This document shows, in pieces, positions 8,710 through 17,533 of a DNA stretch of 64,000 nt. How positions within the stretch are numbered: the first letter of the stretch is position 1; each line of letters opens with the position of its first letter. The notes beneath the pieces are model-generated. The model made no database searches. It was not told the origin of the DNA and saw only the letters and a list, made by a program, of their open reading frames with translations. The DNA comes from Woeseiaceae bacterium. GTDB taxonomy: Bacteria > Pseudomonadota > Gammaproteobacteria > Steroidobacterales > Woeseiaceae. Where the stretch lies: NCBI GenBank assembly GCA_021773135.1, contig JAJFKP010000056.1:153038-217037 (forward strand). The letters run 5' to 3'. Made by a program: the position numbers and the translations under genes.

Positions 8710-9327
8710 ATGCGGCGTGCGGGTATTGCCGCGCTGGGCCTGTTGCCAATTCTGACGATTGCCGCAGACGCCGATCAGCGCAACTATCGGTTCGAGCTTT
8801 CGCCAGTTACAGGGTACGTCACCGGCGGTACTTTCGAAGACAAAGTGACCGGCGAGAAACTGCAACTCGACAACAGTTCAGCCGTTGGTCTTCAGTTCAA
8901 CATTCGTGCGGATAGCCAGTCCACCTGGGAGATCCACTACGTAAATCAGGGCACGAGTGCGTCCACGCAAACCGCACCTTCGCTGGATGTGACGATCCAA
9001 AAATTCGAAGTTGGCGGCACCTATGAGACCAGTGATCAGGCCACTCGTCCCTTCGCCGCGGCAACGATCGGGTTTTCCCGGTTCGAGCCGGCAGATAGCA
9101 CCCTCAATGACGATACCTACTTTTCATTCTCGTTGGGTGGTGGTGTCAAGTTTTTTACCGATCGCCAATTTGGCGTTACGCTGGATGCTCGCTGGACAGC
9201 TGCTGTCATTGACGAGGACACCGACGTGTTTTGCATTTCAGCAGGCGGTCTGACTTGCCTGGTTCAGGCCGACGCCGGTCTGACGTCTCAGTTTCGGTTG
9301 TTTGTCGGCCTCAACGCCCGGTTCTGA
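8710..9327 (+). CDS. Predicted outer-membrane beta-barrel protein
   Basis: About 205 residues beginning with a signal peptide (RAGIAALGLLPILTIAADA). The mature part is a run of amphipathic strands (YRFELSPVTGYVTGG, SAVGLQFNIRAD, TRPFAAATIGFSRFE, YFSFSLGGGVKFF) ending in 'FRLFVGLNARF', a C-terminal Phe typical of outer-membrane barrels inserted by BamA. It resembles eight-stranded OmpW/OmpA-like small barrels, without a clear family. The ATG at 8710 has AGAGGA six bases upstream; the longer frame from 8620 overlaps the preceding gene and lacks such a site. Two Cys in the region DVFCISAGGLTC may pair in an extracellular loop. Confidence 0.72.
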   Translation: MRRAGIAALGLLPILTIAADADQRNYRFELSPVTGYVTGGTFEDKVTGEKLQLDNSSAVGLQFNIRADSQSTWEIHYVNQGTSASTQTAPSLDVTIQKFEVGGTYETSDQATRPFAAATIGFSRFEPADSTLNDDTYFSFSLGGGVKFFTDRQFGVTLDARWTAAVIDEDTDVFCISAGGLTCLVQADAGLTSQFRLFVGLNARF

Positions 9328-9346
9328 CTATGTGCTATCGCGTGCG

Positions 9347-9946
9347 TCATTCCAACAGGTTTGCTCCGCCATCATCCATTTGTTCCGGTCGGCGCCAATA
9401 CTTGTATTGCGGCGTCCATTCAGCCTCACTTAATCCTGCCATGGCCAGCAGGTTCCACAAGGAACAGTACTGATCGCCAGGACCAAACACTGCCGAATTT
9501 TTTCTTGTAATACGATCGCCGGTGCGTTCATAAACGACTGCGCCGGGCATGTTATCCTGGCCTTCCATGACAGTTTGTTCGCGAATGTAATCACCGCCAC
9601 CGTGCGATGCCAGTCGAAAACGCCAATTGCGCGAATTTGCGAACGTTCTCTGCACATGCGGTGAGTCCTTTGACACGAGAAAGACCGGCATTGCTGACTC
9701 CAGGTGCGACAGAAAACCGTTAAACCCATCACCCCACAAAGTGCAGTAACGACATCCCTGCCCCATATTGTGAATAAGGAGCAGTCGGTCATTCTCGCCA
9801 AACATTTCCAGCAGCGTCACGTCGCCATCCAATGTAACAAACGGATAGTTTTGCACGACGTCGCCGGAGTGATCCTTGCGCAGCTCATTGAGCCTGGTCG
9901 TCAACTCGTAAATTTGCTTTTCCAGTTCCTGAATTTCAGTTGTCAC
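9347..9946 (-). CDS. DUF899 thioredoxin-fold protein
   Basis: 199 residues. Starts with a coiled-coil helix (QELEKQIYELTTRLNELRK), followed by a thioredoxin-like fold. The CxxC motif is in 'GCRYCTLWGDGFNG', the diagnostic stretch for DUF899, and a later 'NMPGAVVYER' and 'DQYCSLWNLLAM' also fit. Members are thought to be thiol-dependent, but the activity is unproven. Translation begins at a GTG (9944-9946) preceded by a full AGGAGG at 7 bases. The gene lies 41 bases downstream of the DUF418 gene and could share its transcript. Confidence 0.85.
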   Translation of the reverse strand: MTTEIQELEKQIYELTTRLNELRKDHSGDVVQNYPFVTLDGDVTLLEMFGENDRLLLIHNMGQGCRYCTLWGDGFNGFLSHLESAMPVFLVSKDSPHVQRTFANSRNWRFRLASHGGGDYIREQTVMEGQDNMPGAVVYERTGDRITRKNSAVFGPGDQYCSLWNLLAMAGLSEAEWTPQYKYWRRPEQMDDGGANLLE

Positions 9947-9987
9947 TGCTTGATCCTCCTTCCTGTTCTACGTCGTTAACACCGCTT

Positions 9988-11457
9988 TTAGATAGTTGCC
10001 CGCATTGGCTGTATTTGCATATACGTCAAAGACCGCCACACCCATTCGAGCGGGCCAAACCGGTAGTGCTTGAGCCACCAGCGCGAAAAGTAAATCTGGA
10101 AAATAATGATTGCGAGAACGATCAGCATTTGTGGTGCGCGCGAAATCTTCCCATACAGACCGAAGCCGTAGCCGTGAAAGACAATCGCAAGGATTACGGT
10201 TTGCATAATGTAGTTTGTCAGCGCCATCCGGCCGAGCGGTGCCAGCCTGCCCAGGTGTCTATGCCATCGCGTCGAATGAAGCAGGCAAACCACAAAGCCC
10301 AGGTAACCCGCAGTCATAAGGTATTGGCCTGCCATGAACAACACGAACCCAACTCCAGGCAACGGCGTAATGCCCTCAATGGACGGATGCTGCATTATCA
10401 ACAGGCCGGCAATAGTCACGGCCAGCCCCAGTCCCAATCCGATCCAGGCCATGGATCTGAACAGCGTTGCGTGAGCACGGTGATTTCTGATTACATTGCT
10501 GTAAACCAGCCAATAACCAAGAATAAAAACCGGCAGCAATATAATGAGCGAGAAGACTGGCGTAAACTTGACCCGCTCTAGCGCGTCTGAAGCTCGAAAC
10601 GCGGTCACTTGCCAATAGCTGCCATCCAGAAACACTCGATTCTCTTCGGCACTCGATGTCCGGTTTTCGCGCTCATCCTCGTATTGTTCCCTGGCCATTT
10701 CTGCAATGCTTGCTTCTGGCGTCAGGTCTTCGGTCGGCAACTCGTCGACCACAGGTTCATCCTCTTCCTGCAACAGGGTGTCGCCGTTGTTTTCCGGTCG
10801 ATCGGCATCCACATCATTTTGTAACAGTTCAATCGCCGCGCGTATCTCCCTCTCTTCCGCCCAAAGCGTCTGTAAACTGCGATTGTCAGAGGTAATGCCA
10901 AACCCCAAACCGAGAGTGGCCGCAATCAAAAACGGAAAAACCATCCAGACTAATCCCAAGCGCAGAAAAAATTCCGGTTGATCAAAACGTCGCAGGCTCG
11001 GACGGGACGAAAGGAACACCAGGAAAAGCAGCAACAGACCGGCGAATGCATAGTCGTGCAATATGTCACCGCCCCAAACGAACACCATATGCAACAAGCC
11101 TATCAACAGCAGGACAAGCATTCTGCGAATGAACCAGGCCGCAAAGGGTCGGCCAACTTCCTTTGCCCGTATAAGCATGATGCCGAATCCCATGCCAAAA
11201 AGAAGTGCGAAAAGCTTGTAGAACTTTCCCTCGACGAAACACCGGATTAACCAGCCCACAGCATGATCCAGGCCCTTGAGGTCAGCATCGAAAGTGCCGA
11301 TCTCACTCGTTGCGCGCCCGAACCATTCTATATTCATCAGGAGTATGCCGATAATCGCAAAGCCGCGAAGAATATCCAGCACATCGATACGCTCGGTATT
11401 CGAAACCGGGGATAACCCCTGCGGGGAGCCATCGGCGCGGCGGCTGAGATCCTGCAT
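9988..11457 (-). CDS. DUF418 multi-pass membrane protein (YeiB-like)
   Basis: 489 residues. N-terminal signature RIDVLDILRGFAIIGILLMN and a C-terminal DUF418 domain with PLGRMALTNYIMQTV define the family. About ten hydrophobic segments; a long acidic insertion around residues 205-270 (rich in Glu/Asp, including AREQYEDEREN) lies between membrane parts and is larger than in typical family members. YeiB-like proteins are proposed acyltransferase-fold membrane proteins of unknown substrate. GAGGA is 11 bases upstream of the ATG. DUF899 follows at once on the same strand. Confidence 0.88.
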   Translation of the reverse strand: MQDLSRRADGSPQGLSPVSNTERIDVLDILRGFAIIGILLMNIEWFGRATSEIGTFDADLKGLDHAVGWLIRCFVEGKFYKLFALLFGMGFGIMLIRAKEVGRPFAAWFIRRMLVLLLIGLLHMVFVWGGDILHDYAFAGLLLLFLVFLSSRPSLRRFDQPEFFLRLGLVWMVFPFLIAATLGLGFGITSDNRSLQTLWAEEREIRAAIELLQNDVDADRPENNGDTLLQEEDEPVVDELPTEDLTPEASIAEMAREQYEDERENRTSSAEENRVFLDGSYWQVTAFRASDALERVKFTPVFSLIILLPVFILGYWLVYSNVIRNHRAHATLFRSMAWIGLGLGLAVTIAGLLIMQHPSIEGITPLPGVGFVLFMAGQYLMTAGYLGFVVCLLHSTRWHRHLGRLAPLGRMALTNYIMQTVILAIVFHGYGFGLYGKISRAPQMLIVLAIIIFQIYFSRWWLKHYRFGPLEWVWRSLTYMQIQPMRATI

Positions 11458-11749
11458 CTTGACTGGATCCTCTGTTCTTGGAGTTTTATGATCCAGGCGC
11501 GCGTCGGTATGGTGCGATGACCGATGCCGGCCTGCCTCTATTCTAGCAGTTCAACAGGTTGCCTGCGGGTGGCGGAGTTGTTTATCGTCGAAACCCGTTG
11601 CGGCAAGCCTGTTGCGACAGATGAGAGCCGGCTATCGTTGGTAACGAGTCATGTCGCTATCCGGGGATTCTGATCGCTGTGGTATGGAATGCTGCTGTTA
11701 ATATCGGGTGGATCATTGCAGCTGAGCCGCCCAAACTTAGGTCAAAACC
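11458..11749. promoter_or_regulatory. Divergent intergenic region (DUF418 / hemG)
   Basis: 292 bases between two divergent genes, so promoters for both must lie here. I see no convincing paired -35/-10 boxes, operator dyad or riboswitch-like structure. Confidence 0.3.
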
Positions 11750-12295
11750 ATGTCGAACCGGACTTTAATTTTTTACGCAACGCGAGAAGGTCAAACTGAG
11801 AAGGTTGCGATGCGTATCGCCGACGAAATGGCGGCAGGAGGCGTCGATGTTGATGTCATCAATGCTGCGAGTTCGGACGCAACCGGTGAGCTTTGTATAG
11901 ACAACTACGAGCAACTGGTTTTTGGGGCGTCGATGCACGCCGGCGGCATCGAAAAAGAGATGGCTGCTTACATCAACAGGCACCAGGGGAAAATCGAGAC
12001 GAAGACGCGCTCATTTTTTCTGGTTTTGCTGAGTGCGGCGACCACCGATCCAATTCTTCGGCGGAAATGGCTCGCGGATGCGCGGGAAAAGGTGGCCGGA
12101 CAGCTGCGCGTGTCATTTAATAATGTTGAAATGATCGCAGGGGCGTTAATGTATTCGAAATACTCGTTGCCAAAAAAGTGGCTGATGAAAAACATCGCGG
12201 AGAAAGCGGGTGAAGATACCGATATCACGCGGGACTATGAATACACCGACTGGGACCAGGTCAGGCGCTATGCGCGGAAGCTGATGCGGAACTGA
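11750..12295 (+). CDS. hemG: Menaquinone-dependent protoporphyrinogen oxidase, flavodoxin type
   Basis: 181 residues, same length as HemG of enteric bacteria. The N-terminus (LIFYATREGQTEKVAMRIADEM) is the flavodoxin FMN-phosphate loop with the T-x-E-G-x-T pattern. Further matches are 'VFGASMHAGG' and 'FFLVLLSAATTDP' in the FMN-binding region, and the final YTDWDQVRRYARKL. HemG oxidises protoporphyrinogen IX to protoporphyrin IX at the inner membrane, passing electrons to quinone, which is the penultimate haem step. It links loosely to the ccm operon further right. Stands alone; AGG lies 9 bases before the ATG. Confidence 0.88.
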   Translation: MSNRTLIFYATREGQTEKVAMRIADEMAAGGVDVDVINAASSDATGELCIDNYEQLVFGASMHAGGIEKEMAAYINRHQGKIETKTRSFFLVLLSAATTDPILRRKWLADAREKVAGQLRVSFNNVEMIAGALMYSKYSLPKKWLMKNIAEKAGEDTDITRDYEYTDWDQVRRYARKLMRN

Positions 12296-12379
12296 AATGG
12301 ACAGCGCGTATCGTTGTTTCACGATTATTGACCCGTTGCACATCGTTACAGGTTGTCAGACAGTTGCCAATGCCGGCAT

Positions 12380-13657
12380 CTACCGGAACGGCGCTATGCG
12401 CGTCGATCCGGGCCACATTATTGCGCTTTGGTCGAGTATCAGCTCGCCGCTGTCTGGATCGACCCTGCCTACCGGTACAAATTTGACCGTTTTGCCGTCG
12501 GCCTTGAAGCCGTGGCTGTTGAAAATCTGTACGGGCATATTGGCACGGTCATTCGTGCCCGGTACAAGAGAAATCCGCCCGGTGGCGCCTGCGAAATTCA
12601 TGGCCCGCAAATAAACCATCATGTTCGCCCTGTTCACCGGTTTGTCGTCGTTTCGTATCGCTCGAATTGCATGTGCTACGGCAAGAATATGGTCGTAACT
12701 CAGGGCACCGTAGAAGAACGCCTTCGAATTGGGATCCACTGCCCGGCCGAGGCGCCTTTCGAGCTGTTCCCTGAAGTGGGCTAGTTCCTGTGATTCCACC
12801 AACATGGTCATTGGCGCAAAGTAACCGAGGCTGCCCTCTACTGCTTCGCTATCTTCATCCGCGGATATCATTTCGGCGGCGTAAAAAGTATAGCCAGGTT
12901 TATTCATGCCCAGTCTGTGCAGGCCGCGAAACACCGTTACTGTATCCGGCGTAGGTCCGGTCATGATGATGTGACGAATACCGGCATCTTTGATCTCGCT
13001 GAGATAGCTCTCAAGGGTTGTGTATTCGGTGTCACGCGGAAAACCGAACTCCCTGGCAATCGTGATGTCACGCCGTTGCGCATAGTCGTGTATCACGCGG
13101 CGTGCGCCGAGGCCCCATGCGTCGGTAGTATGCAAGTAACCGATCTCGGATACGCCTATGTGTGCCGCCACATCCACTAGGTAGCCTTCGTAAGCCTCAC
13201 TGGGGGTCACGACGCGGACGAACCATGGAAATTCCTCGGCCGATGACAGGCTCGACGCGTTGGCGCCATTGGAGATGACAGGCACCTCGTAGCGGGCGGC
13301 AACCCTAGCAATCTCCACGGCGGGACCACTGCAATCGGCACCTGTGAGGACCAGGATATCCTTCTGCATCAGGGTTTCTGCCATCTTCGCGGCGTTTTCG
13401 GGCCAGCAGTGGTAATCGATAGTGTTTTCGCGAGATAGCCTGACCTTGTCGTCACCGAGCAGGCCCGATTCATTGGCTTCCCGGATCGCGATACGCGCGC
13501 CGTGCAGCGCATAGTCTCCCCAATCCGCGTAGCGACCGTCCCGGTAGTGATACGTATACATGCCTCCCAGGTCGAAAACTTCTGCCGCCGTAACCGACGG
13601 CACAAGCCCGAGGCAGGCAATCAGAAGCGTAATTTCAGACGGTCTCCACACTGTCAT
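12380..13657 (-). CDS. Periplasmic binding protein, branched-chain amino acid type (Peripla_BP_6)
   Basis: 425 residues with signal peptide (LLIACLGLVPSVTAAE). The two-lobed type I fold is seen from GARIAIREANESGLLG, the 'VLTGADCSGPAVEIARVAARYEVPVISNGA' region that normally contacts the ligand, and VGYL/YAEMI-type strands further on. This family feeds branched-chain amino acid or urea ABC transporters, but no permease or ATPase gene is nearby, so it may serve a remote transporter or act as a ligand sensor. The ATG follows directly on the stop codon of the preceding small gene (TGAATG), with GAAGGGG just before, which indicates translational coupling. Confidence 0.82.
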   Translation of the reverse strand: MTVWRPSEITLLIACLGLVPSVTAAEVFDLGGMYTYHYRDGRYADWGDYALHGARIAIREANESGLLGDDKVRLSRENTIDYHCWPENAAKMAETLMQKDILVLTGADCSGPAVEIARVAARYEVPVISNGANASSLSSAEEFPWFVRVVTPSEAYEGYLVDVAAHIGVSEIGYLHTTDAWGLGARRVIHDYAQRRDITIAREFGFPRDTEYTTLESYLSEIKDAGIRHIIMTGPTPDTVTVFRGLHRLGMNKPGYTFYAAEMISADEDSEAVEGSLGYFAPMTMLVESQELAHFREQLERRLGRAVDPNSKAFFYGALSYDHILAVAHAIRAIRNDDKPVNRANMMVYLRAMNFAGATGRISLVPGTNDRANMPVQIFNSHGFKADGKTVKFVPVGRVDPDSGELILDQSAIMWPGSTRIAPFR

Positions 13658-13894
13658 TCAGCCCCTTCTCTGTTGTTCCAGAAGTTCAACCGTTCGGCGC
13701 GTATTGTCAGCAATGTCCATCAAGATGAACAGTGCGCCGAAAATGACTATCGACATGATGACGCCACCGAAAATGCCGAGGAAAAAGCCGCCAATACCGC
13801 CCTGTGCCGCGCCGCTCATGCCGGCCCCGATGACCAGGAAAAAAATTACCAGGTAACTGAATAATTCCAGTGATTTCGTTATTAATTTGCGCAT
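13658..13894 (-). CDS. Small two-helix membrane protein coupled to a binding protein
   Basis: 78 residues: a basic N-terminus (MRKLITKSLE), helix 1 about 12-30, a Gly-rich turn (GAAQGGIGGF), helix 2 about 38-60, and a charged C-terminal tail (TRRTVELLEQQRRG) likely cytoplasmic. No known family. It is transcribed immediately ahead of the binding-protein gene, whose start codon follows its stop codon. AGGAG lies about 10 bases upstream of the ATG. A role as membrane anchor or partner for that binding protein is plausible but unproven. Confidence 0.65.
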   Translation of the reverse strand: MRKLITKSLELFSYLVIFFLVIGAGMSGAAQGGIGGFFLGIFGGVIMSIVIFGALFILMDIADNTRRTVELLEQQRRG

Positions 13895-14043
13895 GCCTGA
13901 GTCTCCTGTGGCTGCTCAAGAATCCGGCCGCAGCCGGTGTTCAATTTCAAAGTGTTGAGGCGTATCCAGATCGTATGGCCTGTCGCATGGCCTGAAATGT
14001 AGCGCGGCTACAGTGCCATTCGTGTTTTTCCGAATGCGGTTTT

Positions 14044-15051
14044 TCAATCTCTGTCGTCCAACTGACTGGCGACCTTATCCGCTTCCTCGGCCATTTTCAT
14101 GCTTCGAAGCGCGCGTTCATGATGTTCTGCCAGGTCGAGGTCCCTGACGATGCATTCGAAAACGAAATCCTGCTGCCGGGTTGTAGCGCGCTCAAGGTGT
14201 AACGTTTCTGCATGGGCGATTCTGGCCGGGCGGCCCTCTTGTTGCACGATTACGTCGGAGCGTTCACCGTGGTCGACTATTGCAACCGTTCCATCCTGGC
14301 CCGTTGCCTGAATCATGGTTATGGGCTCGACCGTGAAGCCGGGGCCCCATGCACTGATAAAGGTACCACTTGATCCATCAGTAAACGACAACGTGGCTGA
14401 CAGCGAATTGTCATGCAGCGATTTGTCTCCGTGGGTGTTGCTGGTGATCGCGTCCACAGTGGTTGGTTCGAGCGCCACCGCCTGCGACATGATGTCAAAA
14501 AAATGAATCGCACAGTCGAACGCAATGGACGAGTCACGAAGAATTTTCTGGTGAATAGCCCACTCTTCTCCCGCCGAGTGCTGGTCCAGCTGAATCACTA
14601 TTGCTAATGGCCGCGAGAGTTTCCTGCATTCCTCGATGAATGTTGTCCATACGGTGTCGTGATGCAGAACATAGCCAATGATTAGCTTCAAACCGACTTT
14701 GTTAGCATGGTCAATGAGTTTAGCGGTGGCCGCATGGCTTGTGGTAGCCGGTTTTTCGAGGAAAACATGGCAGCCACTGGCCAGCGCTTTTCTGGAGTAT
14801 TCATCGTGCGTGTCAATTTGCGTACTGATACAGACAAGATCAGGCTGCGTGCTGGCTAACGTGTCGTCAAAATCGGAGAAAAACCGTGCCTCACTGTATT
14901 TTGAGACGACATCGTGCTCCTGGTATTCGCGGCCGCTTATGGCGACTAAATTGAATTTATCCGAGCTGTCGTAGACAGCGGCGTGGCGACGCCCCATTCG
15001 GCCGAAACCGACAAGTGCAACATTCAGGGGCGGTCTCGATGCCAAAGTCAT
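14044..15051 (-). CDS. Gfo/Idh/MocA family NAD(P)-dependent oxidoreductase
   Basis: 335 residues. Rossmann glycine motif at the N-terminus (VALVGFGRMGRRHAAVYDS), the conserved EKPATTSHAATAKLIDHA segment with catalytic-site Lys near residue 97, and a C-terminal beta-sheet domain. A HFFDI motif (AIHFFDIMSQA) carries the His used for catalysis in many members. The family oxidises or epimerises sugars, inositols and amino sugars; here, as last gene of the operon that carries glycosylasparaginase and a ROK kinase, an amino-sugar or sugar-derived substrate is a reasonable guess. Its ATG overlaps the cutC stop (ATGA). Confidence 0.88.
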   Translation of the reverse strand: MTLASRPPLNVALVGFGRMGRRHAAVYDSSDKFNLVAISGREYQEHDVVSKYSEARFFSDFDDTLASTQPDLVCISTQIDTHDEYSRKALASGCHVFLEKPATTSHAATAKLIDHANKVGLKLIIGYVLHHDTVWTTFIEECRKLSRPLAIVIQLDQHSAGEEWAIHQKILRDSSIAFDCAIHFFDIMSQAVALEPTTVDAITSNTHGDKSLHDNSLSATLSFTDGSSGTFISAWGPGFTVEPITMIQATGQDGTVAIVDHGERSDVIVQQEGRPARIAHAETLHLERATTRQQDFVFECIVRDLDLAEHHERALRSMKMAEEADKVASQLDDRD

Positions 15052-15791
15052 GTCCTCTTTAACAGGTTGCGCATTGAACGAACGGTTTCAGCGCAGGTTT
15101 CAAACCGGGCACCGTCATCAAAGGCGCCAAGTGCGATTCCGTTATTTTTGTTAACGTGTAACGGCCGTTTACAGGACGCATGGACTTCTGTGAGCGGCAA
15201 TGCCGTCAGTAGCCGAGGGAGATTGACAGTCGTTACTCCACCACCTGGAACGATTGTTATCCTGTCGCCCGCGCGCTCGAAAAGTTGCTGCAGGCATTCA
15301 AGACCTTGTATTACGTCGGGCTGCCCGCCCGACGTAAGAATCCGGCTAAAGCCAAGTTCGACAGCCTGCTCCAGCGTATCACTTGCGTTTCTCGCACAGT
15401 CAAAGGCTCGGTGAAGAGTAACGGGAAGGTCGCCGCAGGCGCGTAACAAGCGCTCTAATAAACGCGTATCCAGGTCATTATTGGCATTTAATGCACCCAG
15501 GACCATCCCACTTGCGCCAGCGGCAATAACGGTAGAAATGTCTTCCAACATGGTATCCGATTCGGTCTCATTGTAGTGAAACCCGCCGGCCCGTGGCCGC
15601 ACCAGAACGTGTACGGGAATGTCCTGCCGCAGTGCGAGACGGATTGCGCCCAGTGACGGCGTGATTCCCCCCACACCCAGGGCAGCGCAAAGCTCGATAC
15701 GATCAGCGCCCGACCCGGCCGCTATGGCAGCGCCGATCGGGTCTTCAACGCAAACCTCGAGCAGCGGTTCGGCTTTGCGCACCACCGGCAT
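15048..15791 (-). CDS. cutC: CutC family TIM-barrel protein
   Basis: 247 residues, full length for CutC. Signature segments: LEVCVEDPIGAAIAAGSGADRIELCAAL at the N-terminus, GGITPS, 'VLVRPRAGGFHY', 'GMVLGALN', 'VTLHRAFD' and 'RILTSGGQ', closing with 'ITIVPGGGV' and 'EVHAS'. The name reflects an old copper-tolerance phenotype in E. coli whose direct link to CutC is disputed. Here the gene overlaps the ROK kinase before it (TAATG) and the dehydrogenase after it (ATGA), inside an amino-acid/amino-sugar operon without any copper gene. That context suggests a metabolic enzyme acting on a carbohydrate-derived compound; this is inference. Confidence 0.9.
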   Translation of the reverse strand: MPVVRKAEPLLEVCVEDPIGAAIAAGSGADRIELCAALGVGGITPSLGAIRLALRQDIPVHVLVRPRAGGFHYNETESDTMLEDISTVIAAGASGMVLGALNANNDLDTRLLERLLRACGDLPVTLHRAFDCARNASDTLEQAVELGFSRILTSGGQPDVIQGLECLQQLFERAGDRITIVPGGGVTTVNLPRLLTALPLTEVHASCKRPLHVNKNNGIALGAFDDGARFETCAETVRSMRNLLKRT

Positions 15792-16732
15792 TAACGTGCA
15801 TTTCCTGCTGTTTGACTGGCAAGTAGTGAGGCGCCCAGAAGACAGCCATGAATATTGTTCTTCGCTGGTACGACCAGTGGACGATCAAACTGCCCGAGCG
15901 ATTTCGTCCTGGTTGCCCGGTCCAATGCCGCTATCAGGTCTGCGTCGTTCGACAGCCCGCCTGCAACTGGCACGATATCCGGATCGATCACGTTGATGGC
16001 GAGCGCCAGCTGTGAGCTGACGATCTCTATGAATGTATCAACGGTCTTGATTGCGGCCTTTGCTTCCGCATGCCACATGGCCAATATCTCTTTCGCAGTG
16101 CTGTGTTTCATCGCCAGGTCTGCGTGAATATTTGCCATTCCCAGCCCGGCGCCAAAAAGATCGAGACAATTGCGGCGGCCACAGCCGCAGGTTCGGGGCT
16201 TCAGGTCGTGCCTTTCTACTAGGTGGTCAATACGGTTGCCATGTCCCCATTCTCCGATCCGACCCGTGGCGCCAGTGAGCAGGTGACCGTTCGCGACGAT
16301 AGCGCCCCCTATCCCACTACCAAGCACGATCGCGAATACCTGGCGATGATCCTGGCCCGCACCATGCACCGCTTCAGCAAGAGCGAGGCATTCCGCGTCG
16401 TTACGTATGTACAAGCAGCGACCCAGCAACTGACCAAGATCGCCGGCAAGATTTGGCCTTGAAATGGACGGGACATTGGCACATAGAGCAGTGCCGTCCC
16501 GCGGATTGATTGTACCGGCAATGCTAACGCCTACCGAATCATCCAGGTGAAACTCATCGTCGATGTTTTTGATGTTCGACACTAATGTGTCGGCCAGGGT
16601 ATGCCAGTCGTTGGTTGCCGTCGGCGCCTCCACCCGGTGAATCAATGTATGCGTGTCATCAAAAACACCGAACGCCGTTTTGGTCGCGCCAATATCAATT
16701 GCAATTCGCGTGCTTGTTTCTGTAGTGACCAT
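15791..16732 (-). CDS. ROK family sugar kinase (GlcNAc/sugar kinase-like)
   Basis: 313 residues. ATP-binding phosphate loop RIAIDIGATKTAFGVFD at the N-terminus, catalytic Asp in 'IRNDAECLA', the ROK glycine run 'VLGSGIGGAIVANG', and the zinc motif CGCGRRNC after a GEWGH His. These are hallmarks of ROK kinases such as NagK, which phosphorylate GlcNAc, ManNAc, fructose or glucose. The start codon overlaps the stop of the upstream binding-protein gene (TGATG). In this operon, GlcNAc produced by glycosylasparaginase is the natural candidate substrate; this rests on context, not on specificity residues. Confidence 0.9.
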   Translation of the reverse strand: MVTTETSTRIAIDIGATKTAFGVFDDTHTLIHRVEAPTATNDWHTLADTLVSNIKNIDDEFHLDDSVGVSIAGTINPRDGTALCANVPSISRPNLAGDLGQLLGRCLYIRNDAECLALAEAVHGAGQDHRQVFAIVLGSGIGGAIVANGHLLTGATGRIGEWGHGNRIDHLVERHDLKPRTCGCGRRNCLDLFGAGLGMANIHADLAMKHSTAKEILAMWHAEAKAAIKTVDTFIEIVSSQLALAINVIDPDIVPVAGGLSNDADLIAALDRATRTKSLGQFDRPLVVPAKNNIHGCLLGASLLASQTAGNAR

Positions 16733-17529
16733 CAGCTCCCTTCACGCAGCACCGGCGGGTCCGAATCGTTTCCCCACCATTTCTTGTACTGCGCTGTGTA
16801 CACACCGCTGTCTATGTAGTCCGAAATAAAGTCGTTCACCCATTGCACAAACTCAGGGTTACCTTTGGCAATGCCCATCGCAATAGGACCACTCAGGTAC
16901 AGTTCGGGCAGTATGCCGTAATCCGGACTTTTCGCTGCGAGATAGTCGATGATGGAGTTATCTTCGATCGCTGCGGCCACACGCCCCTGCCGCAGCAGCA
17001 AAACCCCATTGGGCGAAAAGCTGTCCGTGTACACGAGCTCCGCGCCCGGCAGGGCCTCCCTGATGAAGAGTTCTCCGCTCGAGCCGCGTCCAACCACAAT
17101 TCTCCTTCCATTGAGTTCTTCGAATCGGGTGATTCCGGAATCATTCCTGACGATAATACGCAGTCCCGTGCGCAGGTATGGAATCGAAAAATCCACTGAT
17201 TTCGCACGGGTAGCCGTTGCGGTCATATTGGCTATGACAATGTCAAGCTGGCCGGACACCAACATGCTTACTCGGGAATCGCCGTAGACGTTGACGTACT
17301 CTGCGTCGACTCCCAACGCATCAGCAAGGCGCTTAGCCATGTCGATGTCATACCCGACCGGTTCATTCCGTTCGTTGTAGAAACCCAGGGGCGCAGCGCC
17401 CGGCGATACGCCGATTACGATGGTACCGCGTTGCTGGATAGCTTCCAGAACACCCGCAGCTGCCGAGTTATCGGCTAGCAGCAGATGACAGAACAACAGG
17501 AGGAAAAGTTTTAATACGCATCGTTGCAT
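16732..17529 (-). CDS. Amino-acid ABC transporter substrate-binding protein (SBP_bac_3)
   Basis: About 265 residues with a signal peptide (CVLKLFLLLFCHLLLADNSAAA). Type II binding fold: RGTIVIGVSPGAAPLGFYNE, the diagnostic VGYDIDMAKRLADALGV, 'DIVIANMTATATRAKSVDFSIPY' and a C-terminal 'YKKWWG'. The ligand carboxylate-binding Arg and Asp region is retained, fitting a polar amino acid or amino-acid conjugate. The ATG at 17527-17529 lies 4 bases past the stop of the glycosylasparaginase gene and has GGAG eight bases upstream, better than the longer frame to 17559. It is separated from the permeases by the ATPase and the hydrolase genes. Confidence 0.88.
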   Translation of the reverse strand: MQRCVLKLFLLLFCHLLLADNSAAAGVLEAIQQRGTIVIGVSPGAAPLGFYNERNEPVGYDIDMAKRLADALGVDAEYVNVYGDSRVSMLVSGQLDIVIANMTATATRAKSVDFSIPYLRTGLRIIVRNDSGITRFEELNGRRIVVGRGSSGELFIREALPGAELVYTDSFSPNGVLLLRQGRVAAAIEDNSIIDYLAAKSPDYGILPELYLSGPIAMGIAKGNPEFVQWVNDFISDYIDSGVYTAQYKKWWGNDSDPPVLREGS

Positions 17530-17533
17530 GTGA

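Noticed and set aside
9940..10581. 213-codon plus-strand frame
   Set aside because: Antisense to the DUF418 gene; composition rich in Gln/His/Arg without recognisable domain.
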